NCBI GenBank assembly: GCA_947449255.1
Contig: CANFQX010000011.1
Coordinates: 1-64,000, forward strand
Length of the DNA stretch: 64,000 bases
Reading direction: 5' to 3'
Origin: Pseudobdellovibrionaceae bacterium
GTDB lineage: Bacteria; Bdellovibrionota; Bdellovibrionia; Bdellovibrionales; Bdellovibrionaceae
Shown here: piece by piece, positions 48,815-57,729 of the stretch
Layout: each line of letters opens with the position of its first letter
Position numbering within the stretch: position 1 is the stretch's first letter
Program-made: the position numbers and the translations under genes
The notes under the pieces: generated by a model
What the model was told of the DNA's origin: nothing
Seen by the model: only the letters and a program-made list of their open reading frames with translations
Databases searched by the model: none

Positions 48815-50120
48815 AACGAATCCTCGAGATCAAATTCCAGGGCTGTTGATGATCGCGTTAGGCTGGATCCTTTTCCTAACAAGTGCACTTAATTACCGCG
48901 CCGTCTCGTGGTTCAACTACCTATTTTACGGCAGACTTCTTGCCTTCATTAGCGCTGTCGGGTTGGTTTTTATAATTGCACTCAACAAAAACTCCAAATT
49001 TAAAGACACATGGTTCTATACTATGTGTCTGGGTCTGCAAGCATTGCATGGTATTCTTGAGGGACAATCACAGACTGACTTTTACTCGTATACTGGTTTG
49101 TTTTACATCATTGCAGCTTTATCTACTCGATGCTCTTTGCGTGATTGGCTATTGAAGCTCTTTCCTTTACAGATTTTATTTCTTATTGCGCCGCTTTTTT
49201 TTAAATCTCCTCAATTCTTTACCTCAATTGCCAAATTTGTCGATTCATTCAGTCTCCCCGTTTCAGGATTTATCGTAGGAACAATAATCGTCTGGATTAA
49301 TATCCAGAGATTTCAGACATTAATTGACAACCTACGCTTAAAACATGAACTAGCTGAAAGCAGACACGCGCTTCTGCAAAAAGAAAAAGAAAAAGTGCAG
49401 GAAATTGCTTTCGAATTAGAAATCGCAAAAAATGAACTCATCAAACATGCCGAAAATAAAGCCATGGTTGAAGTCGCAGCACAAGTGGCGCATGACATCA
49501 GAAGTCCTCTATCTGCACTTATGATGGTTATAGGAATGCTCAAAGACTTACCGAAAGAAAAAAAAGAACTTCTACTAAATGCAACAAAAAGAATAGACGG
49601 AATTGCTAATGACCTTTTAAATAAAAGTAAAACGCCGTCAGAAAAAACTAAAAGCAATGATGATTTTGCAAAGCCTTATGTTGTCATAAAAGAAATTATA
49701 GATGAAAAGAAAATCCTATTTTCTGATAAAATTGGGTTAAATTTATATTCTGAAATTCAAAAGATTGAAGATTTAAAAGTTGGCATGACAGCCCACGACC
49801 TCTCCAGAATCCTGTCTAATCTAATTAACAATGCGATCGAAGCATTTGAAAACTTTCAGGGCACTGTAACTGTTGCTGCAAAAAAAGGTCCCAATGCGAT
49901 CAACATTGATATTACAGACAATGGAAAAGGTATTCCCCAAGAAATATTAGAAAAAATTGGTGTACGCGGTTTTTCCAGCGGCAAAGAGGGAACTCAGTCA
50001 GGTAGCGGACTAGGGGTCTGGTCAGCAAAAAAAATTATTGAAGCAGCTGGTGGGGAATTCACAATATCCTCAAAACAAGGTGAAGGAACTCAAATTCACA
50101 TTACACTTCCAACTCTATAG
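48792..50120 (+). CDS. Sensor histidine kinase with multi-TM N-terminus
   Basis: Several hydrophobic segments, VAHDIRSPLSALM H-box, NLINNAIEAFE N-box, ITDNGKGIPQEI, GSGLGVWSAKKII. Confidence 0.9.
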   Translation: MDTNLAYKTNPRDQIPGLLMIALGWILFLTSALNYRAVSWFNYLFYGRLLAFISAVGLVFIIALNKNSKFKDTWFYTMCLGLQALHGILEGQSQTDFYSYTGLFYIIAALSTRCSLRDWLLKLFPLQILFLIAPLFFKSPQFFTSIAKFVDSFSLPVSGFIVGTIIVWINIQRFQTLIDNLRLKHELAESRHALLQKEKEKVQEIAFELEIAKNELIKHAENKAMVEVAAQVAHDIRSPLSALMMVIGMLKDLPKEKKELLLNATKRIDGIANDLLNKSKTPSEKTKSNDDFAKPYVVIKEIIDEKKILFSDKIGLNLYSEIQKIEDLKVGMTAHDLSRILSNLINNAIEAFENFQGTVTVAAKKGPNAINIDITDNGKGIPQEILEKIGVRGFSSGKEGTQSGSGLGVWSAKKIIEAAGGEFTISSKQGEGTQIHITLPTL

Positions 50121-50415
50121 CCTAAAAATCGCGCGCAGTTTTTCATGATTTCCAATTGGAGAATAGGCACTTTCAATACAATATTTGACTACGGCTAAAC
50201 AATCTATAAATCCTGAATTGGATCTGGCGAAAGAGGGCTTGATCTCTGGAATATAGAAGGATTCTTATGTTTCATTATGAATTTTAAAGTTAAATAAATG
50301 CACACCAGTAATAGCCACTTGATAAATTGCAAGTAGACAATTTTTTGCCATAATCACGAAATAAACCCAAGCCTTCTGCCATCTCTTGTTGATCACGAAA
50401 ACATGGACATGAAAA

Positions 50416-50820
50416 TTAGATCTTCTTCGGACTGATGAACCGCTGAAAATAATCAAAATAGGCACCCGGATCGCCAATACAATCTTTGGCCAAACGCTCA
50501 GCCTCCGAAAGGATAAAATATAGAATTTCCGATTGAATAGTCTCAGAATTTGTTGTTTCTTCATCACGGCAAATAATAAAACAATGCTGAACAAGGGGAA
50601 TGCGATAACTAACCAAAACGCATGAGTGTTCCAAATAGCCAGAGGGTCTTAATACTCTCCTATCTAACATCAGAGTCGACGATTTTTTAAAAATACTAGC
50701 TAATGAACGCTTGGACTGAAAGAAAAGTTCCTGTCTCAACTTTTGTAGCCACCCTCGATCAAAATCAGTAGCCACTCGACTGTTTTTTAACTCTCTAATT
50801 TTAGGATTTTTATTAATCAT
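50416..50820 (-). CDS. Hypothetical protein adjacent to tRNA-Cys
   Basis: 134-aa ORF at island edge. Confidence 0.5.
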   Translation of the reverse strand: MINKNPKIRELKNSRVATDFDRGWLQKLRQELFFQSKRSLASIFKKSSTLMLDRRVLRPSGYLEHSCVLVSYRIPLVQHCFIICRDEETTNSETIQSEILYFILSEAERLAKDCIGDPGAYFDYFQRFISPKKI

Positions 50821-50836
50821 ATTAGATACTTAGAAT

Positions 50837-50910
50837 TGGAGGTGACGAGCGGATTTGAACCGCTGTAGCAGCTTTTGCAGAGCTGAGCCTAGCCACTCGG
50901 CCACATCACC
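50837..50910 (-). tRNA. tRNA-Cys (GCA)
   Basis: RC GGTGATGTGGCCGAGTGGCTAGGCTCAGCTCTGCAAAAGCTGCTACAGCGGTTCAAATCCGCTCGTCACCTCCA; U73. Confidence 0.95.
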
Positions 50911-50989
50911 CCATGGAAAAATGAACCTTTAAACTACGATTTGACGGTGATGAAGTCAATAGTCAAAAATCCAATTTTTTTACTAATGC

Positions 50990-52462
50990 TTAACATCCTA
51001 ATCTTTTCAAGGATTCAAAGGGATGATAGGTCAGCTTTAATGCGCTCTCAATGTGCTCTGGTTTTATTTTTTCGCACTCTTGCAAGTCAGCTAAACTTCT
51101 TGCAACTCGAAGCGTTGCAAGCTCTCGCCTTCTTGAGGAGAATTCTTTTGGAAAAAGCTCCTGCATATAAAAACTGGATAAATCAGCGGCCAATTCCTCA
51201 AATCGCCAAAAGCCTGCTGCCTTTTTAAAGCGCAGATCTTTTTCTGACAAAGCCCTGCGAAATTTTCTGATCTCTTCGATCCGAGTTAAAATATCAGTGC
51301 CCTTCATTTTTGCACCCGCCTCTTTTTTTTGAGTAAAAAAAACGACCTGAAAGCGATCCACCAAGGGGCCGGACAACCTTTCGGAATAGGATTGGCATTT
51401 TCTCAAAGATCGACCACACATGATGCGAGCACCGGGCACCCACTCCCCGCAGGGACAAAGATTGGTTGTCGCGACAACCAGGGATTCGGCGGGAAACTCT
51501 TCAATATAGCGGCCTCGACGAATTCGGATGCAGGCTTCCTCCATGGGCTCCCGCAGGGCTTCCTGAGCTCGGGGATGAAATTCTAAAAGCTCATCAAGGA
51601 CAAGAATGCCTTTGTGAGCACGGGTGATTTCGCCTTTATAAGGAGGCACTCCCCCACCAATCAACCCCAAGGGTGAAGTTGAATGATGAGGCAGCACAAT
51701 CGGACGCCAAAGGTGCTTGAATTCTTGGGCGCCCTTATTATTTCGAACGATCGTATGCATTTCGTCCTGCGAGGGGGCCGTCAGTAAGGCTGGCAATGTT
51801 CTCGCAATCGTGCTTTTACCTGACCCTGCAGGTCCCGCCAGCAATAAAGAATGCTCCCCCAGCGCAATCAAACTGAGAAGGTCCGCCTGATTGCGCGGAA
51901 AATCTAAATTTAACCCAATATCTGGTCGTTCAACCCGATATTCCCTTGGCTGAGGAGAAATGAAACTCGGTTCATAAATATCTTTTAATTCATTCAATAC
52001 TTTTCGACCAAACACAGCAGAGGTTCCCAGATTTTGTCCTGTCCACACGGATCCAAAACCGCTTGGATCATAATCTTGAGTCAAATCTTCTGGTTCAAAC
52101 ACCTCTCCCGAAAGGCCCAGTTCCCCATAGATAAAAATATCTTCTGTTTCTTTCCTTGGCTGAACTTGGCCTGATTCCCACAAAATTCCCATGGCAACCG
52201 CCAGTTCCAATCCTCGCGAACTTTTTTTTAAATGATTAGGACGCAAATTGACCAAAACTTGCTGCGCTTTGGGAAACTCAAAACCCTGCGCACGAATAGC
52301 GCTTTTAATTTTATGAATACTTTCCTTAATACCTTGATCAGGAAGTCCCAAAAATTGAATTTGTGGCAGGCCTGCCGTGAAATTGATTTCGACTTCAACA
52401 GGGACGAGTTGATCATGATCGCGAATAAGTGATTGAATTTTCATGAAGGGACATCGAAGCAA
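50990..52462 (-). CDS. YifB/ComM-family Mg chelatase-like AAA+ ATPase
   Basis: VEVEINFTAGLPQIQFLGLPDQGIKES, LLLAGPAGSGKSTIARTLPALL, GILVLDELLEFHPRAQEALREPMEE, NLCPCG. Confidence 0.93.
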   Translation of the reverse strand: MLRCPFMKIQSLIRDHDQLVPVEVEINFTAGLPQIQFLGLPDQGIKESIHKIKSAIRAQGFEFPKAQQVLVNLRPNHLKKSSRGLELAVAMGILWESGQVQPRKETEDIFIYGELGLSGEVFEPEDLTQDYDPSGFGSVWTGQNLGTSAVFGRKVLNELKDIYEPSFISPQPREYRVERPDIGLNLDFPRNQADLLSLIALGEHSLLLAGPAGSGKSTIARTLPALLTAPSQDEMHTIVRNNKGAQEFKHLWRPIVLPHHSTSPLGLIGGGVPPYKGEITRAHKGILVLDELLEFHPRAQEALREPMEEACIRIRRGRYIEEFPAESLVVATTNLCPCGEWVPGARIMCGRSLRKCQSYSERLSGPLVDRFQVVFFTQKKEAGAKMKGTDILTRIEEIRKFRRALSEKDLRFKKAAGFWRFEELAADLSSFYMQELFPKEFSSRRRELATLRVARSLADLQECEKIKPEHIESALKLTYHPFESLKRLGC

Positions 52463-52569
52463 ATCCCAATCCCATTCAGCAAAGCCATCACTCCGAGCTC
52501 ACGTCTTGGCCGCTTCGATTGTCGGACATGCTGCTGAATTTTATTAAACCTCTACGAAGCTCGAACGAC

Positions 52570-53457
52570 TTAAACGTCTAACTTCTCAGGATTTGAAATC
52601 TGAGACAAGGGGTGATGCTCTTCAATTGTTCGAGTCATTGTGTTGGTCGTGACCGAAGTGTAGATTTGTGTGGTTTGAATACATGAATGCCCCAACAGTA
52701 TCTGAATTGAGCGCAGATCTGCCCCCCCCTCAAGAAGTGCCGTTGCGCAGCCGTGGCGAAAATGATGAGGACTCACTGGATCTTCGAATCCTGCCAAATT
52801 AGACCAGAGAGCAAGCCATCTCCAAACATCTACGCGCGAAGGTCTATGGCCACGATCATTCAACAAAATGGAGGTGGATGCACCCACCAATAGATTAGAC
52901 CTGTGATGAGTTAAATAACTCGTCAACTCTTCAGCAAGCAACTCAGTGAGCGGAACCAAGCGCTCTTTGTTTCCCTTGCCAAGAACTTTAACCCAGCGAT
53001 CTGTGGCATTAAAGTCAGAAACATTCAAAGTGATCAACTCAGAGACCCGACATCCTAGCCCATATAAAAAAAGCAGAGTTAACTGATTTCGTGCGGACTT
53101 TGCAGAATCTTGAACATGAGCTGCATCAAAAAGCTGCTGAAACCTTTGCGCTGACAAGGCCTTCGGAAGTTTCACTTTAACCTTTGGAAGCTTCAGGTCA
53201 CGAAGCTCTGGACACTTTGTTCCACGTGTTTCACAAAATTTGAAATATGTTCTTAATGAGGAAATCACTCGTGCTTGCGAGCGAGTCGAAAGTTTATGCA
53301 AATGCATAAACTCATAGAAATCTGACATCAATTTATTGTTTTTTCTAAAATCAAGGTAAAGTTCAAGATCACGCCGGTACGCCATCACCGTATTTTGAGA
53401 ACGTCCACGAATATTTTGAAGCTCATCAAAGAAGTCGATCCAAAGAGGTAATTCCAT
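52570..53457 (-). CDS. Tyrosine recombinase, XerC/XerD-like
   Basis: LFLYGLGCRVSELITL, SPHHFRHGCATALLEGGADLRSIQILLGHSCIQTTQIYTSV. Confidence 0.9.
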   Translation of the reverse strand: MELPLWIDFFDELQNIRGRSQNTVMAYRRDLELYLDFRKNNKLMSDFYEFMHLHKLSTRSQARVISSLRTYFKFCETRGTKCPELRDLKLPKVKVKLPKALSAQRFQQLFDAAHVQDSAKSARNQLTLLFLYGLGCRVSELITLNVSDFNATDRWVKVLGKGNKERLVPLTELLAEELTSYLTHHRSNLLVGASTSILLNDRGHRPSRVDVWRWLALWSNLAGFEDPVSPHHFRHGCATALLEGGADLRSIQILLGHSCIQTTQIYTSVTTNTMTRTIEEHHPLSQISNPEKLDV

Positions 53458-53533
53458 TCCCTTATTAAAGCGACAGTTTTCATCGAGAGCAAGGACTAAT
53501 CATAAAAACAAAAAGGCCTCTTCTTCCTGTTCT

Positions 53534-53573
53534 ATTTTAATTGAATGAATCAGATTTTAATTGAATGAATCAG
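53534..53573. repeat. Perfect 20-bp tandem duplication spanning the stop codon of 53557-54228
   Basis: attttaattgaatgaatcag x2. Confidence 0.95.
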
Positions 53574-54228
53574 AGAAACTTGTCGAACAAGGAATCCCAT
53601 TCACACTTGTAATATAAATGCGCCCAAAAAGGCGAGTCATCTGAGTCGCTGCATTCTTATACAAAATTCCTTGCAGAATTCGCATCCGAATAGCTCCATT
53701 CATGCTTACCAGTTCTGGAATCTGTAAAAGTCCAGCTTGAGCCATGGTCCCAACATTGACTGTCTGAACGGTGTACAAACCAGGCTGAACAACACAGGAG
53801 CCCATCATTGGATCAATCAACTGACTGGTGATGCTCAGTTGCCCTTGAATGGCCACTGGCCCTGAATATAAATTATAAGGTGAACTGTATCCTGGTGTGA
53901 AACCAGCGCCATTCACTATGATTTGCATTTTATTAAAATTCATCGTCCCTGACATATTCACTGAATCAAAAATACCAATCGGCAGTGGATTCACCATGGT
54001 CGACGAGCACGTAGGGCAATTCATAAGGTTGACACCACCAGGACCAACCATTCCTCCGGGCGGTATTCCTCCAGGCCCAGGCCCAATTCCGCCGCCGCCA
54101 CCACTGCCTCCTCCGCAAGCGGCAAAGGCAACTGCAATTCCGATGGAGGCCATGGTACGAACAAAAAGACTTACCATGTTTTTTCTTTTTTGTTGTTTGT
54201 TGATGTTGCTCATTTTCTTCTCCTTCAC
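53557..54228 (-). CDS. Gly/Pro-rich lipoprotein, hypothetical
   Basis: Lipobox VAFAACGGGSGGGGG; GPGPGGIPPGGMVGPGG. Confidence 0.65.
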   Translation of the reverse strand: MKEKKMSNINKQQKRKNMVSLFVRTMASIGIAVAFAACGGGSGGGGGIGPGPGGIPPGGMVGPGGVNLMNCPTCSSTMVNPLPIGIFDSVNMSGTMNFNKMQIIVNGAGFTPGYSSPYNLYSGPVAIQGQLSITSQLIDPMMGSCVVQPGLYTVQTVNVGTMAQAGLLQIPELVSMNGAIRMRILQGILYKNAATQMTRLFGRIYITSVNGIPCSTSFSDSFN

Positions 54229-54307
54229 TTTATGATCTTAAACTTTTGCTTTCAGTTTCATCATTTTCTATGTTTTCAAATATATGTTTAAATGCATTTT
54301 ACAAACA

Positions 54308-55096
54308 CTATTGAAAAGTTTGACTCTTACCCAATCCTGAAAAAGTTCCCAACTTTCTAAAGCCTCCATCAACTGACGCTACATAAGCACTATTCGTCAT
54401 TGCTGTAGTTCGGCAAGAAAAAGGCCCAGAATAAATAAACCAACATTTGCGATAAGGTGATTGTTGAGCATAGGATTGTGCAAAGTTCTTATAGTATACA
54501 GTCCCAGATAATCCACCGCTGGCGCCGCCTTGAGCGTCCCCTTGGCTGACAGGACTATCTATTACAACAACAATCGCACCGTAAGCATCTTGAAAAACTC
54601 CAGAGAAAACCGTTTTTGAGCCAACAGTGTACCATCTGTTAAAAATAGCCTCATAAACGCCATTGTCTTTAAGACCTGATATCGATGGATTTAAGCCCGC
54701 ACCTGATAAAAACACACCTGCGTGCTTATATCCCGTATCATTGTATGACAATTGCACTGATCCGGAATAGAGGCCCGTTGACGCCACATTAACCAAATCC
54801 ATTGTTATTTTAAAGTCTGTGGGATTATTCAACGGATGAGTCGCTACATAGGAATTAAACTCTGCTAAAGAGACCGGAACAAAAGTAGCTGAATTCGTAA
54901 ACACCACAGAACCATTAGCTGTCGTAGTAGGCGTTGTTGGTGTCGTTGGTGATACTCCATTATTCTGAACTCCAGACAAACCGTTGATTGGATCTAGAGG
55001 TGAACTGTTACTACTAATGCTGCTGTTGCTGCAACCAACACCGAAAAGAGCTATCCCTATAAGAAGAGCACCCAGTTTTTCATTGATTTGTCTCAT
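54308..55096 (-). CDS. Lipoprotein, hypothetical
   Basis: Lipobox LFGVGCSNS; Ser/Thr-rich linker. Confidence 0.65.
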   Translation of the reverse strand: MRQINEKLGALLIGIALFGVGCSNSSISSNSSPLDPINGLSGVQNNGVSPTTPTTPTTTANGSVVFTNSATFVPVSLAEFNSYVATHPLNNPTDFKITMDLVNVASTGLYSGSVQLSYNDTGYKHAGVFLSGAGLNPSISGLKDNGVYEAIFNRWYTVGSKTVFSGVFQDAYGAIVVVIDSPVSQGDAQGGASGGLSGTVYYKNFAQSYAQQSPYRKCWFIYSGPFSCRTTAMTNSAYVASVDGGFRKLGTFSGLGKSQTFQ

Positions 55097-55712
55097 ATCA
55101 GCCTCGCTTTGTAAGGGGTGATCCGAAAATGGCCACCTCTCACCTAGTTACCTAGCGACCTTCGTGCCAATGATCTCATGCAGAACTAACCAATTGATAG
55201 TTATATGGATTTAATGATTTTCTCAGAACAATACAATGCCGAATAAACCGTCAATTCAGCCCATTCAGGGCAAAAATAGTCACTTTTTGTTGATTTCTTT
55301 TCGTTTAACGAGCTGAATTTGAAAGGATCTCACTGACTGATTGTTCTTTCCAGACCTGAGGATCTTTCGTCTCTTATGTGGGCTTGGATTGGTAAAAATA
55401 GGGGCTGAGCCTCTTTGCCTAAGGATTGCTTCTTGGCTTTCTTTAGATATCAATGATTCTTTATTATTTAACTGGGCAATAGCTGCCTCAATCGGAGAAG
55501 CCTCGATAAATATCTTGGATCCTAAAATAACTTCAAGGCCTGCATTGGGATTTTTTTGAATCATTGAACAAAGTATTTCGATTTTCTTTTCTGAATTGTA
55601 GCAATCGAATTTTTTATAACTGACCAACAGAGTTTGAAATAATAAGTCTGCCGAGATTTTAAAGAGACCTTGCCCACGGTCAATCCTGCCATTGTTGATT
55701 TTTGAAACCCAA

Positions 55713-55750
55713 TAAAAAAAGGGGATTCGCACAGAATCCCCTTTTTTTAA
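55713..55750 (-). terminator. Rho-independent terminator downstream of the HiPIP gene
   Basis: AAAAAAAGGGGATTC-GCACA-GAATCCCCTTTTTTT. Confidence 0.8.
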
Positions 55751-55823
55751 ATTTATTTTTCTTCTGGTGAAACCACTCGCAAAGCAAGCGCCTCTAATAT
55801 TAAAAAATCAATAGCCCAAAAAA

Positions 55824-56201
55824 CTATGCTTTTTTATTCCATGAAGCACAGAAGCCATTTGCATTCACAAGTTTTCCGGCAAAAATTGTGCAGGTTCCAA
55901 CTTCAGTGGCTCCATGCATTTCTTTTTTTGCGTAAAAGCCACAAGTTGCGCACTTATTGCCTTTTGATGCTGGCGATTTTTGAAAATCTTCAACATATTT
56001 TACAGCTTTTGCTATTGGGTCGTTGACGTCGACCATTGAACCCGCCACAGCAGAAGCACCTGGCCCCGCTGAACGTCTTTTTTCTTGAGCATTGGCTTGA
56101 TTTGAAAATACTCCACCTAAAACGGCTGGCGCAACAGCAGCCAAGCCCATGAACTTACCCATAGCAGCAAAAAAACCACGACGATTCATTTTATTTTCCA
56201 T
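55824..56201 (-). CDS. High-potential iron-sulfur protein (HiPIP) with Tat-type signal
   Basis: NRRGFFAAMGKFMGLAAVAPAVLGG; NKCATCGFY..GTCTIFAGKLVNANGFCASW. Confidence 0.88.
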   Translation of the reverse strand: MENKMNRRGFFAAMGKFMGLAAVAPAVLGGVFSNQANAQEKRRSAGPGASAVAGSMVDVNDPIAKAVKYVEDFQKSPASKGNKCATCGFYAKKEMHGATEVGTCTIFAGKLVNANGFCASWNKKA

Positions 56202-56509
56202 TGAATTAGACCTCCAAATGATTTGATTTTTGATAATCTTATCCTACCCGTTTTCAATTAGTTTTCAATTTCAAAAAATGAAATCTCTACAAATGATCGA
56301 AAATATTTTACAGCGAAAAACTTAGAAAACAGCCTGAGATCCAACATAAGCGACTCAAAAGTCCTTTTATTGATGGCACAATACTTGTAACGCGCGGGGA
56401 GGACTGAACAGGCATTCGGGTCTTTAACCTAGAACTCATTCCTTCTTTGGTCCAAGACCACAAAAACCTACTGAACCCTTTGTCCTGATCCGTTTTAAGG
56501 AGAAAAAAA

Positions 56510-57283
56510 ATGAAATTCCTCTTTCTCTTAACGACCCCCCTACTTTTGCTTTCTTCTCCTCAAAAGGCACTGGCTTCATTTTATGATACAAAGGTGGAAG
56601 GCGCTCTCCTATATGACTTATTTATCAAGGAAGGAGTTCCTGCTGAGGCCCTTCAACAGACCTTCGAATTCTTAGATCTGAACGAAGGCAAAACGATTCA
56701 GGTCCGTGAAGATCGCAAAATGATCACAAAAACCATCAATAAAAAAAATTATGCCGTCATTGTAGATTTCTCAAAGCCCTCTTCGGAGCGGCGCCTGTAC
56801 TTGATGAACTTAAAAACAGGTCAAGTGACCAAATATTATGTTGCACACGGAGTGACAACAGGCCTTGAGGATGCATCAAATTTTTCAAATATCCCTGACT
56901 CTCGCCAGTCGTCCCTGGGGTTTTATTTAACTGGAGCCGAATATGAGGGGTCTCACGGTGAATCACTTCATCTTTATGGCTTACAAAAGACCAACGACCG
57001 AGCTTTTGAGCGAGACATAGTCATGCACGGCGCTCCGTATGTTTCTATGGATTTTCTCTCAAAATACAATCGAATGGGCCGAAGCTGGGGATGTTTGGCT
57101 GTTTCGGAGGCGATCATCCAAAAACTGATCCCTATTCTGAAAGAGGGATCAGTGATCTATGCTTATCACAAGAAATTAATGCCGATGACAAAGACAAGCC
57201 CGACGATTCAAAGTGTGAGCGGTAATCAAGAAAGCACTCCCGCTCATAGTCAAAACGTCGTGCCCGAGGAGATTCAAATGTAA
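56510..57283 (+). CDS. L,D-transpeptidase catalytic-domain (YkuD_2-type) protein
   Basis: IVMHGAPYVSMDFLSKYNRMGRSWGCLAVSEAI; signal peptide. Confidence 0.85.
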   Translation: MKFLFLLTTPLLLLSSPQKALASFYDTKVEGALLYDLFIKEGVPAEALQQTFEFLDLNEGKTIQVREDRKMITKTINKKNYAVIVDFSKPSSERRLYLMNLKTGQVTKYYVAHGVTTGLEDASNFSNIPDSRQSSLGFYLTGAEYEGSHGESLHLYGLQKTNDRAFERDIVMHGAPYVSMDFLSKYNRMGRSWGCLAVSEAIIQKLIPILKEGSVIYAYHKKLMPMTKTSPTIQSVSGNQESTPAHSQNVVPEEIQM

Positions 57284-57640
57284 AAGTGGACTCCCCAATC
57301 CAGTCCCAACCAGAGCTAAACCGACATAGCCCAGCGCTAAAATATATTTCTTTTTATGGTGCTGAAATCCTGAATAGAACGCAAAAATCCCTACGGGGAC
57401 TACAAAAAGGGCCATAAGTAAATGAACCCAGGGCTGTTCAAACACCTCACCCATGAAAGGTGCTGCAAAAGCTAAAAAAGGCGTCACCAGACAATGGACA
57501 GCACAAATCCCTGACAGTGTCATACCAAGTTTATCCCAACGATCTGTCTGCTCAACAAACTGATCATGTTCGGAATGATCAACCTCACAGCAGGCTTTTA
57601 TTTCGTCCACGAGTACCATCCTTTGACGAGTCTTAGTCAT
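57176..57640 (-). CDS. MerC-family membrane protein
   Basis: WDKLGMTLSGICAVHCLVTPFLAFAAPF; four hydrophobic segments. Confidence 0.78.
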   Translation of the reverse strand: MTKTRQRMVLVDEIKACCEVDHSEHDQFVEQTDRWDKLGMTLSGICAVHCLVTPFLAFAAPFMGEVFEQPWVHLLMALFVVPVGIFAFYSGFQHHKKKYILALGYVGLALVGTGLGSPLLHLNLLGHDVLTMSGSAFLITAHTLNRRACLCHRH

Positions 57641-57729
57641 CTCCGCACCTGATCTTCACAATGGCTCAATGGACCATCAAATGCGGAAAAGGAGCCATTG
57701 AGTTCAGGGTAAAAAAAATTACCCGAGAT

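Larger units (their letters stand above)
45762..50835. mobile_element. Putative ~5.1 kb integrated island at tRNA-Cys, no integrase inside
   Basis: Bounded by intact tRNA-Cys and 69-bp direct repeat of its 3' part. Confidence 0.65.

Noticed and set aside
50265-50594. 109-aa minus-strand ORF
   Set aside because: Overlaps 50416-50820 in another frame on the same strand; the latter has the more protein-like composition.
52570-53457. Tyrosine recombinase as the integrase of the tRNA-Cys island
   Set aside because: It lies outside the 69-bp repeats, beyond ComM, and its size and motifs fit housekeeping XerC/XerD; no evidence links it to the island.
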